This document shows, piece after piece, positions 57,145 to 64,000 of a stretch of 64,000 bases of DNA. A model generated the notes under the pieces. It saw only the letters and a list, made by a program, of their open reading frames with translations, ran no database searches and was not told the origin of the DNA. The stretch is from Gnetum montanum (taxonomy: Eukaryota; Streptophyta; Gnetopsida; Gnetales; Gnetaceae), in NCBI GenBank assembly GCA_015680685.1, contig MNCI01023539.1:6134-70133 (forward strand). Direction: 5' to 3'. Every line of letters starts with the position of its first letter. The stretch's first letter is position 1. The translations under genes were made by a program, and so were the position numbers.

Positions 57145-57831
57145 GTATCCTGGCCAAACTCCTGTAGTTTTTCTTTGTAAAAGTTATAATTTTTTTCCTC
57201 TGAGTGCCCATAGTGTGGATTATATTAGTTATATATAATTTCATTCAAGTGCATCATATACTTTGATACTTATGCATGATGATAATAAAATCAAGATTAG
57301 TTCCATCCATTGCAACACTTCGATTAACATCTAGTATACTTTATAACACTTTATTCTTAATGCATTTTACTTTTCTATACTTAGCGATTAAATATTTCAT
57401 TCAATAATAGCACTTAAGTATGACCACTTAGAGCATAATATCTTCAGATTGGTTAATCTTAATGGTGGATACTTGGTAACCCAGTGATGTTATTATAAGT
57501 TTAGAATGTATATAAAAAGTGAAAATGAATGTTTAATGCTTGGGCTAGTTTAGACTTATTTTATGTTTTTAGTTAATTGGTTTAATATTTTAATACTTTA
57601 TCTTTTCAATATTTTAATATTTTCATAATAATAAAATCATCTTACACCCCAATTACACTTAACCATACCACTTGAAGTAATACAAGTTATGATTAGAAAT
57701 ATAATGATCAACAATCTCATGCTTAGTTATCTAGAACAACGTGTTAGCCCAAGTCCGCAAAATTTGACTAGATTAGTCATGAATGCTTGTGATCTATATG
57801 GTTGGGCATATAGAATCCTTGATGCTCATCG
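57145..57831 (+). repeat. Element B 5' LTR, part 2
   Basis: Resumes with GTATC and continues with LTR blocks known from element A: 'agtgcccatagt', 'atgaccacttagagcat', 'ttggtaacccagtgatg', 'tatatggttgggcata'. It ends 'gctcatcg', where element A has CTCATCA. Confidence 0.8.
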
Positions 57832-57832
57832 T

Positions 57833-57850
57833 TAGTGCCATTGTTGGGAA
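57833..57850 (+). promoter_or_regulatory. Element B primer-binding site
   Basis: TAGTGCCATTGTTGGGAA lies one base after the LTR and corresponds to TGGTGCCATTGATAGGGA in element A. The second base of the essential TGG is changed to A. Confidence 0.55.
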
Positions 57851-57971
57851 CTTTATGTACTAGTGTTTTAGATAGCTAATTCATACAAATATTGTTGTAG
57901 GACCATAATGAAACATTATAGAAAAAATAATAATATTTTATTCAAGGAACACTTAAAAGTAAACTAAAGAG

Positions 57972-59720
57972 ATGTCTTCTTCTCATAGGGTTGATTTGCC
58001 ACTTGCAAATTACTCCTTGAGACTACATGACAACACAAGGAAGAATTTAAAGAGGTACCCTAACAAATTAAAATGGTCTACACACATATGGATACATATT
58101 ATCCAAACTTTACCTTCATTTTTTATTGAGATGATCATCTGTTATGGAGAAACCTAGAGGATAACATAGTATTACCATCTGATCATGCAATCTCATCAAT
58201 ATTCATATCAACATTAACAAAACTAGGGCTTGCAGTAGCAACCCCAGGATACCAAGTAGTTGATCATATCTTTAGAGACCACTAATCGATAAAGGCCCAG
58301 CTCTAAAAGGATAAATTCATGAAATTCCCCATGAATCTTCTAAAGGCAAATGGATTCTAATCTCATTAAGATCGTAGTTAGACAAGGAGAAAATTAATTA
58401 TCCATCAAATCTTAACACAACCCAAGGCAATCCACTAATGGTTTTGTTCCATCTTGACAAGAAACCAAGGTAACCCACTAATGGTTGCATTCCATCTTAA
58501 CAAGAAACCAAGGAAAGAAAAGAGCTAAACCTAAAACTAGAGAAACCTTAAGACTAAGATCTTCCAATCACCAAACCAAAGAATAACAAAGGAACCAAAG
58601 AAGGAAAGTAAGCTGACATAACTCTCCTAGCCCTTCATCCTCTTCTTCTTCATTATCAAGCTTTGATGAGAAAGAACATGACCATGAATAAAGGGATAAT
58701 GATCATAAATAACATGAAGATGAAAGAAGACTCCATTATAGAGATGAAAGAGGAGAATGTAAAAAAGGTTAGAAAGAAGGGAATACTGTCAAGAAAGGAG
58801 GCATAGCAGATAATACCATAAGAGGCATGGCAATGACAACTGCCATGATGAATAAGATGCATATGATGAACCATTACTTGCTACCATAATCATGATTAAC
58901 ATCTGGAAGGTATTCTATATTCCTATCGGCATTAGAGGGACATCCAAATCAAACAACTAAATATGAATAACATTTCTAAGTTTGAAAGGAGGCTACCATG
59001 TTGGTCCTCAATGTCATTTGCAAGCCTTCCATGATGTTTGTACCTTGAAAAACATTAAGAATGATTGTCAAAATCTTAAACTTTTCCTTAGAATACTCAC
59101 TAAAAAAGCTAATAGTTGTTACTAGTCTTTAGAACTAGAATCTATCTAAAGATGAGGTATGATGTTAGAGTTGTTTAACAAGAAGTATCAAACATACCCC
59201 AAAGTGTCTAATCTAATAATAAAAATTCAAGAGTGCAGATAGGATAATCATGAATTCCTTGATACAACCCTAGATAGGTATAGTTTCTTATTGCACCAAT
59301 TCCTAAGCCATGATTTCCTTCAAAGGGAATAATAGATGGACTAACAAAGCAAGGAAAACTATTGGGATCTATACCTAATAAAGAATATCAAAAATAAGAG
59401 TCCAATAGATACAAAGGCTTATTGATTAGGTAGAAAAAAAAATAAGGAAATTCAAAGAAAAGAAAAATGTACATAAGAGTACAATAGAGACTCTGCCATT
59501 CACAAAAAAGGAGATCTGACTCTATAAACTAGATAAAGGAGCAGCATTAAAAAAAGTTTTATAGTCAAAAACCTTATCAATCTAAAAATCTATCACTAAA
59601 ATATCAACTAAGATTAACAAGATGTGAGGCTCTATTGATGAGAAGCTCCTAACTACATTAAAGATTGGAGAAGAATGCAAAGCAAATAATAACTAAGTAT
59701 AAATATAGAAGGAAAAATAC
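57972..59720 (+). pseudogene. Element B gag, decayed
   Basis: An open piece at 57972-58157 is followed by fragments in several frames. The capsid-like part is readable at about 59010-59280: 'HLQAFHDVCTLKNIKNDC', 'LKLFLRILTKKANS', 'LELESI', parallel to element A gag. The first ATG is not certain. Decay is stronger than in element A. Confidence 0.55.
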
Positions 59721-60599
59721 ACAAGAAGGAACTACTACCATTAGAAAGACAAAGCTATAGTAGTTGAGGAGATTTCAAACTCTAAATCAAAAAAGGAAGG
59801 ATATAGCATCTACTAATATGAACATACAAAGAATTATTGTCCAATTTTTATCATAATTATAGGAGTCTATGATTTATGTTGTAAACCTAAAATTTCTCAA
59901 AAGTTAAGTACCTAGGAGGCTACCTTATTCATAAGGCAACTATAGATAGTAGTTCCACCAATAATAGTATTATCTAAGTGAAATGCCACCTCAACCTTAG
60001 AACTACTACTAGCAGTCGCATAATCCATAATCATGGGGGATACCACCACCAAGGTAATATATTCTTACATATACTTGAACCCATATGGATATTATTTCTA
60101 ACAATCTATATCACCAAGTGGCTCTATTATTCAAATATCTACCCATCACTATTATCCTATAGAATACCATAGACTTGCCACTTTGTGGGCTAAATCTCCT
60201 TTCACTTATACTCCTCACCATCCACAGCATGATGCACAATATACCTCTATACCTTTGCTACCTACACCATAAATGCAAGATGAAATATCTTTGAAACCTA
60301 AATAATAGAATGCCAAAAGAACTATAAACCTACAAGTGGATGATAATTCAAGTGGTTCTAAGTGTAAGCCTTAGAAAAGATCATTATTTAGGTTTAATAG
60401 TCCACTAATAGTGCCATAGGTATCCATGGCTATGGAGTTTAATTAAACTATCCCTGGGATATCTAACAAGTAGCCTTTAAACCAAAATGTTCAATCTATC
60501 ATGCTAACACATGAATTCATAGATTGGATTAAGGAAGGTCATCTTTCCAAGAAACGAATTGATCCATGGATTTCCCTAATTTATTTGCATATTGTAGAA
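59721..60599 (+). other. Element B gag-to-protease linker
   Basis: Pro/Tyr/His-rich reading with many stops, matching the same place in element A (12461-13139), for example 'ggggataccaccaccaaggt' near 60035 against a similar run near 12620. No motif. Confidence 0.35.
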
Positions 60600-63500
60600 A
60601 ATGAGTCATAGAAAGCTCTACTAAACTCAAGTTTTAGAGTTAATCTATTTTTTTAAGAGATGTACAAGGCATGCAACCTACCCCTACTAAAGAAATGAAA
60701 CATCTAGTTAGACCTCACAAACCAATCCATCACTGTTTTAGTAAGATTGGTGAAGGACATTGTGACCACCATCACTGGTTGGTCATACCCAGCTAATTTC
60801 CTAGTAATTCATATTAAGAACTAGAAGGGAGACTTCATAATCATCATGGGAAGAGCTTGGTTAAGTACTATTGACTTCAAGATTAGGATTAGAGACCTAT
60901 CGTTCAAAATTTTCAAGGAATAAATTTGGAAAGATTGGGAAGAAGCAAGTTCCATGCATTATATACAATCACACAAGGTGAAACTACATGCAAAAAATAT
61001 GGGCAATCAAAATTAGGATTATCATAGCATGAAAAACATGTGTCAAATCAACAAATATTCAAAGGTACTTTTATGTAGCAACCACAAAGTGGGAAGGTAC
61101 CTAGTGATTAATAATAAATAATGGCTCCACTTTAACAATGTGCATGGAATTCATAGAAATTCTTACAAGTGTTTACATTAATAAGATGAATGAAATAGAG
61201 TAGATTAGATACCAACTCTTAGATACAAATTTCAAAAAGAAAATAGAAGTAGATTGGGAAAAGTTAAAAATTCTAGAAACCTCTAAATCAAAATCCTTGA
61301 ACTTGAAAAAATTACTAAAATTCTTACTATGTATGTTCTTAGACAATGGAAAACACTGATAATCATCAATGCCTAGCTTACTAAGGACCAAAAAGAGGAG
61401 CTACTAAAGGTAGTCAACAAATTTCCAATAACCTTTGCTTGGTTGTATAATGAGATAATGAGAATTGATCCACACTTATGCCAACATGGAATCTATACAA
61501 ACTTCATCATTAAGCCTCAAAGACAAATGTAAAAGAGGTTGAATCTAAAACTAAAACAAGTTATTAAGGAGATAGAAAAGCTTCTTAAAGTTGGATTTAT
61601 CTATCCCATTGCAAATAGCAAGTGGGTGAGTGTACTTTTCATTATGCTTCAAAAGAATGAGTAATAAAGAGTTTGCATTGATTTTAGGCTATTGAATATT
61701 GTCTCTTTCAAGGATTATTTTCCTTTTCCTTTTTTGAATTAGGTATTGGACATCATCATGGGACATAAGTACTATAATTTTTTAGACAGATACAATGATT
61801 ACAATCAAATTTAAATCACTTTAGAAAACTAGACCAAAGCAACATTTACAAGTTCTTGAAGAACTTTTGCATACAAAAAGATGCCTTTTAATCTAGGCAA
61901 TGCTCGAACCACTTTCAAACACCTAGTCCTTAGCATCTTTTAGTTGCATATTGGTAGTGGTTTAGAGGTTTTTATGGATGAATTTTTCACCTATGATGTT
62001 GATTTTAAACAAGCATTAAACCATATTAAGCAAGTTTTGAAGTAACGTGTGGAGACTAACCTTAAGCTCAATTGACAAAAGAGTCATTTGATGGTCCAAA
62101 AGGGCTATCCTAAGGCACTACATTTTAGAGAAAGGTATTGAGGTAGATCCAAAAAATATTTGATTGATCCAATGAATCACAAGGTAGCCTCAAATAGTTA
62201 AAGATGTTAGGTCCTTCCTTGGACATACTAGTTACTATAGGAGATTTATTGAGAATTTTTCCAAAATGATCAACTCATTAGTAGAACTAACCAAGAAGGA
62301 TGTACTATTTAAATAGACCAATAAATGTGAACATGCATTCAAGCTCTTGAAATAGAAGCTTGTGGAAATAGTAACTCTACAATTTTACCTTAAGAGTGGT
62401 ACTCACATAGTTGGTTAATTAGAAACATTCATACTATATCCACTATATGAGCAAAAGCATTGTAGGTGCATAGCTAAACTACAACATAACTAAACAATAA
62501 CTAATAATAGTGGTATATGCTCTTAAAAAAGTTAGGCATTATATACTTGAATATCCAATCTTTATTTATACTGATCATAATGTTATTTATTTCTTGATAA
62601 ACAAGCTAACAGTTAAGCCCCCATATTATATGGTAGCTAGTGATCTTTCAAAAAAAATTATTACAATGGTGAATGGAAAAGGAATGAAGAATGTAGTTGT
62701 AGATCATTTTCCACAAATAAGATGGGATAAAAAGCTAATGAAGAGCATTTTTTAACCAATTCCTTGATGAATTATTTTTTTGCTAAAGTAGCTATGGTCA
62801 TGACTCAAAGAGCTACAACTTAGTATGCTAATTTCCTCTTCTATATACTTACATAAGAGACTTTTGCTGAATGGAACCATAAGAAGAAGCAATAATTCCT
62901 CCACTAGGTTAAGCACTACATGGAGATAGAATTCAACCTCTACAAAAGTTATGCTAATGATCTAGTACAATGGTGTGTACCTAATGATGATCAACCAAGG
63001 ATTCTTAAAAATTCTCACAAAGGTCCTTATGGGCACCATTATGCTAGAAGGAGAACCATAAAAACCCTAATGGTAAGATATTTCTAGCCCATAGTCTTCA
63101 AAGATTCATATCATTTTATCCATTCATGTGAATGTCATCAACGAGATGGAGGAATAACTACTAGGATGGAAGGACCCCAATAGTGGATCTAATCACTAGA
63201 GCCTTTTGATCTATGGAAAGTTGAATGGGTTCCATCAATCTAAAGTCTTATATAATTATTGCTATTGATTATTGTAAAAAATAAATAGAAGCTACAGTCA
63301 TTACTGACTCTACTTCCACTATTGCAACTCAATTTCTCTAACAACATGTGGCAAATAGATTTGGTATTCTTCATGCACTAATTTCTAACAATAGAACACA
63401 TTTCATAATTACCACCTTTAGGAATTTGATGCAGCAATTGAAGGTGAAGCACAAACTTACAACACCCTATTACCCCCAAGCCAATAGTCAATTAGAAGTA

Positions 63501-63850
63501 AGAAATAGGAAGATTACATGAATTCTAACAAGAAAAATAAGAAAATATAGGAAATATTAAAGCATCAAAATTACTAATGCATTATGGGACTATCGCTTCA
63601 TATAGGCTACTCACTATATGATCTAGTGCACAACAAGTTACCTAAACTTTCAATCCAAATTGAACTTTGTCCACTAAACACTACATGTGACCTCAACCTA
63701 GATATCAACCTAGCATAAAAATAATGATTAATGATCCTCAAATTGCTAAGTAGAAGGGTGACCCTTATGATGAACGAAGTGCACAAGGCATACAACAAAT
63801 AATGTCATAACACTAATCCAAAAGGTAGAATTTCAACTAGGTGATGACTC
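60600..63850 (+). pseudogene. Element B pol: protease, reverse transcriptase, RNase H, integrase, decayed
   Basis: Protease remnant at 60600-60920 ('FIIIMGRAWLSTIDFK'; the active-site Asp has become Asn in LLNSSFRVNL). Reverse transcriptase at 61540-62340: 'GFIYPIANSKWVSV', 'YNFLDRYNDYNQI', 'KMPFNLGNARTTF'. The catalytic box reads FMDE (61971-61982), so the second Asp is lost. RNase H at about 62400-62740, with an open piece 62510-62755 ending in VVVDHFPQIRWDK. Integrase from about 62960 to 63850, with the second Asp position reading SNNRTHFI (where SDNGTHF is usual). Same domain order as element A but independently inactivated. Confidence 0.8.
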
Positions 63851-64000
63851 ATCCAATGGTATTTTATATGTTGAGTATAAGTTCTATATCTAAAAATTAT
63901 TTCATGTGTCCTATGCTTATAGTCTAGCACATTTGGTTGAGGTTTTTAGTCTTCCAAGATGAATCCTTATCCCCTAGGTTACATTTCAAGGTTTTATGTA
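63851..64000 (+). other. Element B sequence after integrase, to the window edge
   Basis: No coding region is visible in the last 150 bases. By comparison with element A, a long spacer and possibly a further ORF would be expected beyond the window. Confidence 0.4.

Larger units (their letters stand above)
47328..57149 (+). mobile_element. Element F: long-LTR, non-autonomous retrotransposon carrying host gene fragments, TSD GTATC
   Basis: The element proper is 47333-57144, flanked by GTATC (47328-47332 and 57145-57149). The LTRs are 3429 and 3422 bases, the interior only 2961. The interior has a primer site, one gag-protease frame and a purine tract, but no reverse transcriptase, RNase H or integrase. 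The LTR upstream of the TATA box includes a cassette of about 1.8 kb with pieces of several host genes on both strands. The overall form resembles the LARD class of non-autonomous elements, with a gag frame kept. The two LTRs are very similar (a 63-codon ORF at 47736 and 54132 is identical), so this is one of the youngest insertions here. Confidence 0.92.
47172..64000 (+). mobile_element. Element B: Athila-like Ty3 retrotransposon, 5' LTR split by element F, runs off the window
   Basis: The 5' LTR is in two parts, 47172-47332 and 57145-57831, which join across element F at the GTATC target duplication and together give about 843 bases, close to the 881 of element A. A primer-site-like sequence follows at 57833, then gag, protease, reverse transcriptase, RNase H and integrase in the same order as element A. 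The 3' part is outside the window. Confidence 0.85.

Noticed and set aside
57145-64000. Integrated plant pararetrovirus
   Set aside because: The presence of integrase after RNase H, an LTR with primer site, and Athila-type reverse transcriptase wording identify an LTR retrotransposon instead.
1-64000. CRISPR array, operon-like gene order or ribosomal RNA/tRNA genes
   Set aside because: No regular short repeat-spacer pattern, no bacterial-type gene and no foldable tRNA or rRNA sequence was seen; this is plant nuclear repeat DNA.

Overview
This is nuclear DNA from a seed plant with a large, repeat-packed genome. The window is AT-rich and is built almost entirely of nested, decayed LTR retrotransposons. 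Only one ordinary gene looks intact: a RADIALIS-like single-MYB (SANT) gene at 1795-2082. The captured gene scraps are of plant type (PPR, UFD1, receptor-like kinase). The old, deeply nested elements would suit a gymnosperm, but the sequence does not prove that and I cannot name a species.

Layout. 1-335: two tandem, truncated ends of an Athila-like LTR. 336-2700: the RADIALIS-like gene with promoter and UTRs. 2700-4743: anonymous AT-rich DNA with two weak tRNA-like (SINE-type) signals. 4744 to about 23765: Copia-1, a Ty1/copia-type element with LTRs, Met-type primer site and gag but no pol; where pol should be there is a second ORF resembling the 'putative plant transposon protein' domain. 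It is split by element A (9598-22430), an Athila-like Ty3 element with both LTRs, decayed gag-pol and a further ORF behind an internal copy of its own LTR promoter. 24178-27105: LTR-1, a 2.9-kb LTR with a 5-bp target duplication (ATAAT). 27106 to about 45795: element E, a Ty3-type element with a Met-type primer site, whose gag is split by element D (minus-strand Ty3, about 27988-39121) and Copia-2 (about 40275-44580). 46878-47171: inverted piece of an E-family LTR, cut by element B. 47172 to beyond 64000: element B, a second Athila-like element whose 5' LTR is split by element F (47333-57144, target duplication GTATC).

The most interesting system is element F with its relative LTR-1. F has very long LTRs (about 3.4 kb) around a short 2.96-kb interior that encodes only gag and a dead protease: no reverse transcriptase, RNase H or integrase. 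Its LTRs carry, upstream of the TATA box, a cassette of about 1.8 kb holding fragments of several unrelated host genes (UFD1-like, PPR on each strand, receptor-kinase-like, and one unrecognised). LTR-1 shares both ends of this LTR and its whole TATA-to-end part, but has a different cassette of about 1.2 kb in the same place. This suggests a non-autonomous family that keeps exchangeable host sequence inside U3.

Assembly cautions: single Ns at 26332, 27024, 29023 and 29612 mark contig joins. A 1331-bp stretch (27692-29022) is repeated identically at 29613-30943, most likely an assembly artefact, and 42949-43051 is a gap.
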